Shown here: in pieces, positions 37,321-46,262 of the stretch | How positions within the stretch are numbered: the stretch's first letter is position 1 | How the letters are laid out: each line of letters begins with the position of its first letter | Origin: Nitrospira sp. | GTDB taxonomy: Bacteria > Nitrospirota > Nitrospiria > Nitrospirales > Nitrospiraceae | DNA: 64,000 nt | Assembly (NCBI GenBank): GCA_029194725.1 | Contig: JARFXQ010000001.1 | Coordinates: forward strand, 1-64,000 | Direction: 5' to 3' | Position numbers and translations under genes: made by a program | Notes under the pieces: generated by a model | What the model saw: only the letters and a program-made list of their open reading frames with translations | What the model was told of the DNA's origin: nothing | Database searches by the model: none

Positions 37321-39567
37321 CTACCGACTTTTCGCCAGCGGCCGCCAATCACCGATGGGAACAAAGGCCGCCCAGTAATACGGGTGCGACCGGTCCTTGC
37401 TCTTCATCATGGTCCGCTGCGCATTGCGCAGGGCTTGGGAACGGCCCTCACCCTTCAACAGTCGCTGGTAGTAGTCCACCATGAGATCTTTTGTGGCCTC
37501 ATCGGCAACTTTCCACAAGGATGTGACTTGCGACTCAGTCCCAGCCAACACGAGGGCACGGCGAAGGCCATAGACTCCTTCGCCGTTCTGCACATCGCCC
37601 ACACCAGTTTCGCAGGCAGATAGTACCACGAGCTGCGTCCCACGCAGATCCATCTGTGCAACTTCCGCTGCAGTCAAAATACCGTCGTCTTGATCCCCCG
37701 ATCGCCGCAGATTGGCTCCGGCTAAGGCCAACCCGGACCGCAACAGTGGATTCTCGCCCACAGGACCAGCAACCTGAATCTGAGAAAAACCAACCGGCTT
37801 GAGGACTGCAGCAGGAAGCTCGTTGTCTCTTAAGAAAAAACCGTGCGTGGCGATGTGGAGGAGGCGCGGTCCGTGCAGCTGTTTCAGTCGCGCCTCCGTC
37901 GCCTGGGCCTGCGTAAGGAGGTTTCCATCCTTTATCTTCAGCAGGGGTTGGAGAGCAACCGCTTCCTTTGCCGTGCCGGATAGCGGCTTGAATTGCATCC
38001 CTCGACGATCCAGATCGAGTGAGCGCGTCGGTTGGACGGATGGCTCGGCTTGGGCCACCAGAGCAGTGGTCGGGCCAAAGTCCGGATCGGCCACGACCAC
38101 AGCGTCGTCCTTTGCGATAGAATCGAGACCAAACCGCAGCAAGTCCCGCCCGCCCGTGAGATAGGTAATGCCCACCTTGGAGGCCAAGTATCGTCCCTGT
38201 TCATCAAGGAGCGCCGCAACGGGAAACAGATTCAGCGCACCGTCGGGGGAGATCAGCAATCGTTCACTGTTACGCAGAAACGGCAACAGTGGTTTCAAGA
38301 GTTTGTCTGAGAGTTCCTTGGCCACGTCTTTGACATAGGTGTGTGTTGGATTACTCAGCCCTGTTCGGAAATCATGGATCAAGTGTTCGATTGACTCGGC
38401 ATCACCGACATCCACCACTCCTGGCTCACCCTCATGACGGAGCACATAGGCCACATAGCGAGGCTTTCCCCATCGAGATTGCTGATTCTTCGCCTTGGGA
38501 TCAAACGGCTCATAGCGATACCACTCAACCAATGCTGCACCCTTTGGGATCGCGGCTTGGACGACTGCAAGGGTCACGGGAGCTACTTGTTGGCGGAACT
38601 CGGCACTCCGTTTCGAGAGCTCGGTCTCAAGCTGCTCTTGTTTTGAAGAGAGTTCTTGGAGGCGCCGACGATACTCATCTGCCGGAAAATTTCCAGGTCC
38701 CCGATGGATCAAGGTCGATTGTTGCTCAGCGAGGGCCGTGAGTTTGTCAAGCAGCGTCCGGCCGCTCGGTTTCACACTTTGTCGTAGGCGCCCGATGCTA
38801 TCTAACATGGCATCCAAGACGCGGCCTTTGGTCTGCAGTACGCTGATTAAGCCAAGCGTAGTTGTCCTGCGCCCAGAAAGAACGAGTGAAAAGGAAATCA
38901 CGGCGGATGTCTGTCCACGCAATTGTTGGAGGTACGCCTGTTTCCGTGACTCCGAACCGGTCCGCAAGAATCGTTCAGCGTTCTTCCACTCAATGGCTTG
39001 GCCCCGTTCGAAGAGCGGGAGCGCAGCTACCACGTCGCCCATCGCCCACCGGAGCAACGCCAGATTGTTGAACGACCTGGCCGTGTCCGGGTGCTCCGGC
39101 CCCAGCGCTTTCTCTCGGATCGCCAGCGCCCGTTTGTACAACGGCTCGGCCTTGCCGTAGGCCCCCGTGCTCTGATACTGCAACGCCAGATTGTTGAGCG
39201 CCATGGCCGTGTCCGGATGCTCCGGTCCCAAAGCCTTCCCGTAGATAGCTAGCACCCGTTTGTATAACGGCTCAGCCTGCCCATAGGCCCCCGTGGCGTG
39301 ATAGAGCACCGCCAGATTGTTGAGCAACGAGGCAGTGGCCGGATTCTCCGGTCCCAAGGCCTTCTCTTGGATCGCCAGCGCCCGTTCAGCTCGTGGGATG
39401 GCCTCTTCATAGCGGCCTTGCTGATAGAGATCTACGACCTGATGATTCAGCGCTTCTGCTTCTTCAATCGACCCCTGCTGCGCGACCGCTACAGAGTTAT
39501 CTCCTAGCAGATAGAACAACACCAGGCCGATGTTCAGCCATCTCAGGATTCTTGTGCTACCGAGCAT
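37321..39567 (-). CDS. CHAT-domain protease with TPR repeats, exported
   Basis: About 748 residues from ATG 39567, chosen because GGGAAGAG precedes it and a signal peptide follows (RILRWLNIGLVLFYLLG to AVAQQ). TPRs of the kinesin-light-chain type (about 42-residue spacing, LGPEHPDTA..LNNLALLY) occupy residues 30-190, then a helical linker and a C-terminal CHAT domain. The caspase-like dyad is His575 (HIATHGFF) and Cys652 (VLSACETGVG). The signal peptide implies action outside the cytoplasm, unlike known cytosolic defence CHAT proteases. Upstream is non-coding; the TIR gene follows 149 bp downstream on the same strand. Confidence 0.88.
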   Translation of the reverse strand: MLGSTRILRWLNIGLVLFYLLGDNSVAVAQQGSIEEAEALNHQVVDLYQQGRYEEAIPRAERALAIQEKALGPENPATASLLNNLAVLYHATGAYGQAEPLYKRVLAIYGKALGPEHPDTAMALNNLALQYQSTGAYGKAEPLYKRALAIREKALGPEHPDTARSFNNLALLRWAMGDVVAALPLFERGQAIEWKNAERFLRTGSESRKQAYLQQLRGQTSAVISFSLVLSGRRTTTLGLISVLQTKGRVLDAMLDSIGRLRQSVKPSGRTLLDKLTALAEQQSTLIHRGPGNFPADEYRRRLQELSSKQEQLETELSKRSAEFRQQVAPVTLAVVQAAIPKGAALVEWYRYEPFDPKAKNQQSRWGKPRYVAYVLRHEGEPGVVDVGDAESIEHLIHDFRTGLSNPTHTYVKDVAKELSDKLLKPLLPFLRNSERLLISPDGALNLFPVAALLDEQGRYLASKVGITYLTGGRDLLRFGLDSIAKDDAVVVADPDFGPTTALVAQAEPSVQPTRSLDLDRRGMQFKPLSGTAKEAVALQPLLKIKDGNLLTQAQATEARLKQLHGPRLLHIATHGFFLRDNELPAAVLKPVGFSQIQVAGPVGENPLLRSGLALAGANLRRSGDQDDGILTAAEVAQMDLRGTQLVVLSACETGVGDVQNGEGVYGLRRALVLAGTESQVTSLWKVADEATKDLMVDYYQRLLKGEGRSQALRNAQRTMMKSKDRSHPYYWAAFVPIGDWRPLAKSR

Positions 39568-39984
39568 CGGATACTCTTCCCACCAAACTACGTACTCAGC
39601 GGTCACCGTTGTATACCGAAATGACCTGCTAAGCAATCACTTTGCCTAACGCAGGAACAGGCCCAATGTGGGCGATTTTCGAACGGCGCATGGAGGACCT
39701 GACATTTCGATCGATACGTACCCTTATCTAAATAGATACCGAGTGTATCGAAATGTATCGGAGTGGATTGGGATACAGGGTAAAGATGTAGCCTCTGGAG
39801 ACACGCGTGATACCTTTTTAGAGCATGGGGTATCGCGAGAATGCCAGAGGGTTTCCTCGCTCAACGGTTGACAGAAAGGAATGTGCTCCGTAGGCTGTCT
39901 CCAAGAGTGCACCGCATGCGACGGATATCCTCCGCAGCTCCATCACGATCGCTATTCGCAACACGGCGTCCCTTGACCCGCTAC
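39568..39984. other. intergenic region before mntA with GTATC repeats
   Basis: 417 bp. Between 39710 and 39775 the pentamer GATAC or GTATC occurs repeatedly, including GATAC-CGAGT-GTATC and a direct GTATCG repeat, which could be an operator for the MNT-HEPN pair. TTGACA at 39868-39873 is a possible -35 with TAGGCT 17 bp on. No gene is recognised. Confidence 0.4.
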
Positions 39985-40257
39985 ATGACCCTACTACGTC
40001 GGCAGTTGCCGGTGCTTCGGAAGCAGTACCACATCTACTCGCTTGGTGTATTCGGCTCCTACGTTCGCGGCACCCACACGTGCGACAGTGATCTCGATCT
40101 TTTGGTGGAGTTCACGGAGGAACCAAGTCTGTTCGAGTTTATCGAATTGGAAGGCCGTCTGTCCGCGCTTCTGGGAGTCAAAGTTGATCTGGTCATGAAA
40201 GACACCCTCAAGCCCTTTATCAGCCGGCGGATCCTCAAAGAGGTCGTGGGTCTGTGA
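39985..40257 (+). CDS. mntA: MNT-type nucleotidyltransferase antitoxin
   Basis: 90 residues from ATG 39985; the open frame from 39841 adds a basic stretch without family features. The GSx10DxD motif is intact (GVFGSYVRG to CDSDLDLLVEF). MntA proteins AMPylate a tyrosine of their HEPN partner to silence it. The stop overlaps the HEPN start by 4 bp, the standard order. A NUDIX 3'-end fragment follows the pair. Confidence 0.88.
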   Translation: MTLLRRQLPVLRKQYHIYSLGVFGSYVRGTHTCDSDLDLLVEFTEEPSLFEFIELEGRLSALLGVKVDLVMKDTLKPFISRRILKEVVGL

Positions 40258-40625
40258 TCCCGAAGCGGGAATACCTTGATTACTTAGCCGACATACAGCA
40301 AGCAGCGGACAGCATTCTCGCTTTTACGGAAGGAATGACTGGGGAACAGTTCTCACAGGATCGGAAGACACTCTATGCCGTGGTCCACGCCTTCGAAATT
40401 GTCGGAGAGGCGACCAAGAAGGTGCCGATGCCCGTTCGGAAGCGGCACACCAAGGTACCTTGGAGGCTGATGGCAGGCATGCGCGACAAACCGATCCATG
40501 AATACTTCAGCGTGAACCATCAGGTACTTTGGAAGACGGTTCAAACAGATATTCCTCGCTTACAGGTACAGATCGCCGAAGTCTTGAAACAGGAATCCAA
40601 GAAGGCTCGCCGCACCGGCAAATAG
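40254..40625 (+). CDS. hepT: HEPN (HepT-type) RNase toxin
   Basis: 123 residues. HEPN family RNase with the Rx4H motif in MRDKPIHEYFSV; the typical KTLYAVVHAFEIVGEATKKVP precedes it. HepT cleaves tRNA or mRNA and is held off by MntA modification at the tyrosine near the active site (EYF). Both genes look intact, so this is the most likely working module in the zone. Confidence 0.88.
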   Translation: MIPKREYLDYLADIQQAADSILAFTEGMTGEQFSQDRKTLYAVVHAFEIVGEATKKVPMPVRKRHTKVPWRLMAGMRDKPIHEYFSVNHQVLWKTVQTDIPRLQVQIAEVLKQESKKARRTGK

Positions 40626-40692
40626 ACCGCTGGAGTCAGTACGAGACGGCCCACCAAAGTCGCGATGTCTGTCGATGTTACAAGGATCCGGC

Positions 40693-40868
40693 CTAGAACA
40701 CAGGCTTCTCCGGCCGGCTGTCGAGATGGAGCCGAAACTCTCCGTTCTTCGCATCGCCCACGTAGCGCCGCAACGCTTCACTCACCCCAGGAAAGGCCAT
40801 TGTCCCCCAGGGAATGTCTGGGAGAGGAAACAATCGGACATCCAAGCTTTCCCGGTCCCGTCTGAACG
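40693..40868 (-). pseudogene. NUDIX gene 3'-end copy, diverged
   Basis: On the minus strand 52 codons read ESLDVRLFPLPDIPWGTMAF, then GDAKNGEFRLHLDSRPEKPVF and a stop, matching the C-terminus of the intact NUDIX protein at 41336-41510 (offset 643 bp). About 9 of 52 residues differ, so it is an old or imported copy. It lacks the Nudix box. The deleted PIN module lies between it and the intact gene. Confidence 0.85.
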
Positions 40869-40909
40869 GAACCCTTCTCGCGGTGATGCCTGAGAGTTTG
40901 ATAAGCAGG

Positions 40910-41089
40910 TCAGTAACGAGAGGGATCGGACATGAGGGCGATGAATCCCTTTTGCTCGAAATACCGATCGGTGGTCAAAAGCCAGCTGTTCCGCAGGGTT
41001 GTTGAAAACTCAACGGCACGACCGTGATGATGATCAAACGGGTTGGCCAACGCGAGCCAGTAGACCGTGTCGGCAACGATGACCCTCAA
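40910..41089 (-). pseudogene. PIN-domain toxin with internal deletion
   Basis: A TTG start at 41089 overlaps the antitoxin stop. The frame reads VIVADTVYWLALANPFDHHH (PIN opening with the first catalytic Asp) then joins WLLTTDRYFEQKGFIALM (PIN C-terminal end with the last Asp) at about 59 codons. Normal VapC-like PIN proteins are about 130 residues, so the middle has been deleted in frame. The central acidic residues are missing; it should not be active. Confidence 0.7.
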
Positions 41090-41286
41090 GAGCGGGCCTG
41101 ACCCGAGAGGTAGTGATCGTGATGCTCAGCCAGATCGGTTGGTAATTTATGCAAGTCAGCCTCTGGTACACGAAGGACGAAGTCTAGGATCTGTTGCCAG
41201 ATCGGCTCGGTACCAGGCTTACGCTTGCGAGAAACGCGAGGGCCTCGGCAGCGTGCAGGTCGGTGGGTTATGGATGAACCTGGCAT
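41086..41286 (-). CDS. antitoxin-like gene of the deleted PIN module
   Basis: 66 codons. The C-terminal half WQQILDFVLRVPEADLHKLPTDLAEHHDHYL is typical of small antitoxins that accompany PIN toxins. The N-terminal half (THRPARCRGPRVSRKRKPG) is unlike a DNA-binding domain and may result from a frameshift. It overlaps the PIN start by 4 bp. With its toxin gutted it is probably decaying. Confidence 0.5.
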   Translation of the reverse strand: MPGSSITHRPARCRGPRVSRKRKPGTEPIWQQILDFVLRVPEADLHKLPTDLAEHHDHYLSGQARS

Positions 41287-41335
41287 GTTTCAATTATAGC
41301 CGAGCCTTGGAGAGCCCGACAAGGTTCCATTCCAA

Positions 41336-41878
41336 CTAAAACCCAGGTTTATCCGGCAGGCTGTCGAGATGGAGCCGAAACTCTCCGTTTTTCGCATCGA
41401 CCACGTAGCGCCTCAGAGCTTCACTCACCACGGGAAAGGCCATCGTCTCCCATGGAATATCTGAGAGTGAAAACAGCTTGACATCCAAACTTTCCGGTCC
41501 CGCCTGAAACGCCGGTGTCTTCATTCTGCCCCGAAACACCAGATAGACCTGCCCGATATTGGGAAGACTCAGCACGGCGTAGAGTCCGGTAATCGTGACG
41601 TCTGCATGGGCCTCTTCCTCTGTTTCACGCACAGCCGCTTGTTCCGTACTCTCGCCGAGCTCCATGAATCCAGCCGGAAACGTCCAGAGCCCTAGACGAG
41701 GTTCGATGGCCCGACGGCACAAGAGGATTTGATCCTCCCATTCCGGAATACAGCCCGCGACGATTTTAGGATTGTGATAATGAATGAGCTCGCACCGGTC
41801 GCACACGTGCCTGGGCAGAGTGTCCCCGAGAGGAATTTTATGCGTCACCGTTGCGCCACAGTGGCTGCAATAGTTCAT
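41336..41878 (-). CDS. NUDIX hydrolase with zinc ribbon, NADH pyrophosphatase-like
   Basis: 180 residues. An N-terminal four-cysteine ribbon (CSHCG, CDRCEL) is followed by a Nudix domain with GFMELGESTEQAAVRETEEEAHADVT. The combination resembles NudC/NADH pyrophosphatase-like ADP-ribose or NAD hydrolases; the diagnostic SQPWPFPxS motif of NudC is absent, so the substrate is open. A diverged copy of the last 52 codons lies 643 bp downstream, beyond the PIN remnant. Confidence 0.82.
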   Translation of the reverse strand: MNYCSHCGATVTHKIPLGDTLPRHVCDRCELIHYHNPKIVAGCIPEWEDQILLCRRAIEPRLGLWTFPAGFMELGESTEQAAVRETEEEAHADVTITGLYAVLSLPNIGQVYLVFRGRMKTPAFQAGPESLDVKLFSLSDIPWETMAFPVVSEALRRYVVDAKNGEFRLHLDSLPDKPGF

Positions 41879-42141
41879 GTGAGCGTCGGGTGGTTCTCGT
41901 TAGGAATACAATACGGATAGCACAAATACGCTGGGGTTTGCACACCGGTGTCAAGCCTTGGTCCTGAGTGATGCCTGCGCAAATAAACGGCGTGCCGGAA
42001 AACAGGTGATGCCCGCGAGTCGATGAGAAACCTTTCAAGATCGCCTGCATACAGCGATACGAGCCGCCGGTCCTTCCGGTAGGTATTGCTTGTCCCTGGT
42101 TCCCTCCCTTGACTTCCATGCCGGGAAACCTATCAAGTTGT

Positions 42142-42147
42142 TATAAT
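42142..42147 (+). promoter_or_regulatory. possible lon -10 element
   Basis: TATAAT, 31 bp upstream of the lon ATG, with ATGCCG 18 bp before it as a weak -35. No heat-shock (sigma-32) or CIRCE motif is visible. Confidence 0.35.
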
Positions 42148-42177
42148 GTCTTGAACCTTGAGCAAGGATGGACTCCT

Positions 42178-44583
42178 ATGGAAAATAACAATCTGTTGTC
42201 GACATTGCCGATACTCCCCGTCAAACGAACGGTGTTGTTTCCAGGGGTGATGATGCCGCTGACCGTTGGGAGAGAGCGGTCCGTCGCTGCGGTCAACGCC
42301 GCCATGAAGACCGAAGAGAAGATCATCGTCGTGGTCGCGCAGCGAGATCCTCAAACTGAAGAGCCTGAGCTGGCCGATTTGTATTCCATCGGCACGAAGG
42401 CGACCGTCAAACAAATCGGTCAGTCATCAGAGGGATCGATCCATGCCCTGGTTCAAGGACTGGATCGCGTCGTGCTTCTGAAAGAAGAACAGTCCACCCC
42501 CTACTCCATCGTGCGTGTCCGTACTTTGGGACGTCCTACGGACAACGGACCGGAAGTCCAAGCGCTTCACCGAGCCATTCAAGAACTTGTGTCCGACTTG
42601 CCGAGACTGATCCAAGCGCCCGGCATCCAAGAAGTCGGCACGGTGCTGAGCAACGAGGATGATTCGGTGACGTTGGCCTATCGTATCGCTTCGCTCGTCA
42701 ATCTTGACGTGGTGGAGGAACAGCGCTTGCTCGAAAGTTCTTCGACTTTGGACCTTCTTCGCAGCCTCTACGCAGCGCTGTCGAAGGAAATCCAAATACT
42801 GCAGTTGCGTGAAAAGATCGCCAAGGATGCGCAGACCAAAATCGGCAAGAATCAACGAGAGTACATCCTGCGCGAACAACTGAAAGCGATCCAGGACGAG
42901 CTCGGCGAAGGCGACGGCGAAGAGAACGAGGCAGCTCGGTTGAGAAAACAGATCGCTGAAGCCGACTTACCAGAGCCTATTCGCAAGGAAGTCGAACGCG
43001 AAGCCGCTCGGTTGAGCAAGGTCCCGCCGACGTCGCCCGACCATCAGGTCCTGAGGACCTACCTTGAGCTGGTTCTCGAACTTCCTTGGAAGAAGGCATC
43101 CGAGGAACATCTCAATCTTTCAACAGTTCGGCAGGTGTTGGAAGAAGACCATTACGGGATCAAGGAGGTAAAAGAACGTATCGTCGAACACCTGGCGGTC
43201 TTGAAGCTCAACCCGACGGCGAAGGCCCCTATCCTCTGTCTCGTCGGCCCTCCCGGCGTCGGCAAGACAAGCTTGGGGCAATCGATTGCGAGGGCCATGG
43301 GCCGGAAGTTCGAACGATTCAGCCTCGGCGGCGTCCATGATGAAGCAGAACTGCGCGGCCATCGTCGCACGTACGTCGGTGCTCTGCCAGGTCGTATCAT
43401 TCAGGCCATTCGTCGGGCCGGAGTCAACAACCCGGTCTTGATGCTTGACGAAGTCGATAAGATGGGGCGTGATTTCCGAGGCGATCCGGCCTCGGCTCTG
43501 TTGGAAGTCCTGGATCCGGCACAGAATCACACCTTCCGTGACCACTACTTGGACCTTCCGTTTGATCTATCGAAGGTGTTCTTTATCACCACCGCCAACA
43601 CCCTCGATACGATCAGCCAACCCTTGTTGGATCGGATGGAAGTCATTCGTCTTCAGGGCTACAGCGAGCGCGAGAAGGCTGAAATTGCCCGACGCTATCT
43701 GTGGCCAAGACGGCTCAAAGAAGCAGGCATCGAGGGTACCCAAGCAGTCCTCACGGACGAGGTGCTGAATCTCGTCATTTCGCGCTACACCCGTGAGGCC
43801 GGCGTGCGCCAGCTCGAACAGATGCTGGGACGGTTGACCAGAAAAGTAGCCTTGACGTTCGCCGACCTTCCGGAAGGTCAGGAGCGGCAGCCCGTCGCCA
43901 TTCGGACAGACCTTCTCGGCGAGTGGTTAGGTTCCGAACGGTTTATGCCGGAAGAAGCTCGGAAGAACCTGCCTCCTGGCGTCGCGACCGGCCTGGCCTG
44001 GACCCCGACTGGAGGCGATGTGCTTTATATCGAAACAACCTTGCTGCCAGGCAGCCACGAGTTGACTCTGACTGGCCAGTTGGGCGACGTCATGCAGGAG
44101 TCCGCACGTGCAGCCAGAAGCTATCTCTGGTCACATGCTGAGAGCATGGGGTTGGATATCTCGCGTTTCAAGCGGAACGGAGTCCATATTCACGTGCCTT
44201 CCGGAGCCATTCCGAAGGACGGCCCATCTGCCGGTATTACCATGGCAACCGCTCTGGCTTCGGCCTACGAATGCAAGGCCGTACGGAGCGACACGGCTAT
44301 GACGGGTGAAATCAGCCTGAGCGGACTCGTCCTGCCGGTGGGCGGCATCAAAGAGAAAGTGCTAGCGGCACATCGGGCTGGTATCAAACGGATCATTTTG
44401 CCGAAGGCCAACGAGAAAGATCTCAAGGATGTCCCGCAAGAAGTGCGCGATGAACTGACCTTCATCCTGACAGAACGGATTGAAGAGGTGCTGCCGGCGG
44501 CCTTTAATTCAGACTCCGAGTACGGGCTGGCCCGAAGCGGGAGCGGGCCTGTGGAGGCACCAGACGCGACAAAGAATGTTTAA
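42178..44583 (+). CDS. lon: ATP-dependent protease Lon
   Basis: 801 residues from ATG 42178 (AAGGATGG before it); the frame opens earlier at 42109 but that reads through the promoter region. Degrades damaged proteins and many regulators, including antitoxins, so it is functionally linked to the neighbouring toxin modules. Domains: N-terminal substrate domain, AAA+ with Walker A GPPGVGKTSLG and Walker B PVLMLDEVDK, and the Ser-Lys protease domain (KDGPSAGITMATALAS; KEKVLAAHRAGIKRIILP). Confidence 0.96.
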   Translation: MENNNLLSTLPILPVKRTVLFPGVMMPLTVGRERSVAAVNAAMKTEEKIIVVVAQRDPQTEEPELADLYSIGTKATVKQIGQSSEGSIHALVQGLDRVVLLKEEQSTPYSIVRVRTLGRPTDNGPEVQALHRAIQELVSDLPRLIQAPGIQEVGTVLSNEDDSVTLAYRIASLVNLDVVEEQRLLESSSTLDLLRSLYAALSKEIQILQLREKIAKDAQTKIGKNQREYILREQLKAIQDELGEGDGEENEAARLRKQIAEADLPEPIRKEVEREAARLSKVPPTSPDHQVLRTYLELVLELPWKKASEEHLNLSTVRQVLEEDHYGIKEVKERIVEHLAVLKLNPTAKAPILCLVGPPGVGKTSLGQSIARAMGRKFERFSLGGVHDEAELRGHRRTYVGALPGRIIQAIRRAGVNNPVLMLDEVDKMGRDFRGDPASALLEVLDPAQNHTFRDHYLDLPFDLSKVFFITTANTLDTISQPLLDRMEVIRLQGYSEREKAEIARRYLWPRRLKEAGIEGTQAVLTDEVLNLVISRYTREAGVRQLEQMLGRLTRKVALTFADLPEGQERQPVAIRTDLLGEWLGSERFMPEEARKNLPPGVATGLAWTPTGGDVLYIETTLLPGSHELTLTGQLGDVMQESARAARSYLWSHAESMGLDISRFKRNGVHIHVPSGAIPKDGPSAGITMATALASAYECKAVRSDTAMTGEISLSGLVLPVGGIKEKVLAAHRAGIKRIILPKANEKDLKDVPQEVRDELTFILTERIEEVLPAAFNSDSEYGLARSGSGPVEAPDATKNV

Positions 44584-44589
44584 CTGACG

Positions 44590-44716
44590 CGGAAAAACTC
44601 GATTCGTGTGCTTCGACAAGCAGACTCAGCACGAATGGAAAACCTCAGTAAGTTCTTGGAGCGCTTCGTTCGTCCTGAGGCTCTCGAAGGATGAGCGGAG
44701 GGTTTTTCCGCAGCCT
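44590..44716. repeat. REP-like repeat cluster after lon
   Basis: GAAAAACTCGATTCGTGTGC (44590) recurs as GAAAAACTCGATTTGTGTGC at 47572. CGTTCGTCCTGAGGCTCTCG to GGATGAGCG (44667-44697) is a second REP-like type, and GCGGA-loop-TCCGC follows. The cluster may also act as the terminator region of lon. Confidence 0.6.
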
Positions 44717-44717
44717 G

Positions 44718-45986
44718 TTAGGCTTCGTAGAAAGCGCGGACTATTTGCGTCGTGTTGAACAGCAGGGCATGTCGCCGCGTATAGGCTGCGTGGCCGTAGT
44801 AATGGTCGCGGGGATTGGTCGAGCCGGTGCTGTCCTTGTAATCCACGAGGAGACAGTTTCCTTCGCTGGGAAAACGCACGGCTCGTCTGGCACATTCCAG
44901 CCACCGTTCGAACCCATCGTACGGCTCGACCATCTCCCACACCCTCTTATTCGCCGTCCTGGCCGGTTCAGTCAGAGGGACGGAATCGCTACCTGCAACC
45001 GCTAGTTCCTGAACATAATCTCCACCCCAGGCGATCGGCATTTCCATGGTAATTTGAGGCAGCTCCATCTTTGCCAGCCAGCCCTTTCCATCCGTCCTCA
45101 AGCTTCGGTGATTCACGATGTGCAGCAGCTTCCCGATGCCGGAAGAATCCCACCCATAGCGAACCGGTGTGCCATAAGTCACGATGTCGAGCACGATTCC
45201 GTTAAGCGGTGACGCCGTGACGAGCAAAGACTTCACGAGTTTGATCGTGCCGGTGAGCTTGGTCTGGTTTGTCTGGTCCGCATAGTCGGTGAGCATCTCA
45301 AGGAGCCTTGGTCGGCCGGTGATGGAGCTGGGACAGAGAAGATTCGACAGCAGCGCCAGAATCAATCCGGCCTGTCCATGAGCCTGTATCAGAATTCGGT
45401 GCCCCTTTCCCAACTTCTGCTGTTGACAGAGTTTGTGTAGTTCGGCGAGTAGAGACAGGGCGGCGACGGCCCGCCCAAGATGGTGGTGCTCCGATGACCA
45501 GAGCAGCCTGACGCAGGAGATCGGAGGAGTCAGATTTTTGTTGATGGCCTTCTTAAACGATTCGACATACGCGTTGGTGAAGTTGCCCGCGTCCCTGACC
45601 TGCTCATCCAGGACAGCTTTCGTCACGTCATCATCAGCGAGCGGCGGCTTTAGCCCACCAGGAAGCAACGGAATGCCATTGTCACCTTCGCGCATGGCTG
45701 CGAGCAACGCATCGACACCCGACACGCCCCTCGAATAACCCCGCTTGAGTCCACCCGCTTCATCCAGCCTCTGCATGCCGAAGACATCAGTTCCATGGAG
45801 CGAACCATGGAGGAAGACCACGCTTGCGACACCAGCTTGAGATAGCTTTGCTCCACACCCAGCCATGGCCTCCATCTCACCGGGTGAATCTGGAGATGCG
45901 GCATTGGCCAAATCCGCAACGCTTAGCCGCTCACCTGGATTCTTTCGTGATAGCTCATCGTGCTGAAAATTATTCTCGATCGGCAT
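44718..45986 (-). CDS. alpha/beta-hydrolase-like protein with Gln at the nucleophile site
   Basis: 422 residues. Alpha/beta-hydrolase features: oxyanion-type VVFLHGSLHGTDVF near residue 57, the elbow ILIQAHGQAGLILALLSNLL with Gln205 where the Ser would be, GTPVRYGWDSSG, and a late His in DHYYGHAAY. With GHGQAG instead of GxSxG the protein should not be a normal serine hydrolase; it may bind a ligand or use another mechanism. Not recognised as a known family. Flanked by REP repeats, facing lon. Confidence 0.55.
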   Translation of the reverse strand: MPIENNFQHDELSRKNPGERLSVADLANAASPDSPGEMEAMAGCGAKLSQAGVASVVFLHGSLHGTDVFGMQRLDEAGGLKRGYSRGVSGVDALLAAMREGDNGIPLLPGGLKPPLADDDVTKAVLDEQVRDAGNFTNAYVESFKKAINKNLTPPISCVRLLWSSEHHHLGRAVAALSLLAELHKLCQQQKLGKGHRILIQAHGQAGLILALLSNLLCPSSITGRPRLLEMLTDYADQTNQTKLTGTIKLVKSLLVTASPLNGIVLDIVTYGTPVRYGWDSSGIGKLLHIVNHRSLRTDGKGWLAKMELPQITMEMPIAWGGDYVQELAVAGSDSVPLTEPARTANKRVWEMVEPYDGFERWLECARRAVRFPSEGNCLLVDYKDSTGSTNPRDHYYGHAAYTRRHALLFNTTQIVRAFYEA

Positions 45987-46051
45987 GGGAAGACGTTCTT
46001 ACCTGAAAGAGCGGCAGGAGTGCAATGCGCTGGTGTAGTGTCCCAGAAATA

Positions 46052-46079
46052 CGTTCGTGGTGAGCCCCTTCGACGGGCT
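46052..46079. repeat. left half of a REP palindrome split by the IS110 element
   Basis: CGTTCGTGGTGAGCCCCTTC to GACGGGCT. Joined to the half at 47518 it forms CGTTCG-tgg-TGAGCCC-loop-GGGCTCA-ggg-CGAACG, a near-perfect palindrome. Confidence 0.85.
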
Positions 46080-46262
46080 GCTATGTGGATGTCAAGCGCA
46101 AGACCATACGAGTCATCTCTTCTTCTTTGCCGCCTCTTTTCCTGCCCGACCAAAGAGAGACTGGCTGCTATGCGTGGCACGGCATACGGCCGTCACACTG
46201 ACTTGGGATGCGCCCCTCTCAGGGACAAAGCCCCCGGGATCTCTGTCTCAAGCATCGAACCC
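46080..46262 (-). ncRNA. candidate bridge-RNA region of the IS110 element
   Basis: The 183-bp non-coding end after the transposase. IS110 elements encode a bridge RNA that pairs with target and donor; in the IS1111-like arrangement it lies at this end. The stretch has CCCGGGGGCTTTGTCCC and GACGGCCGTATGCCGTGCC, which can form hairpins. Assigned from layout, not from a model. Confidence 0.35.
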
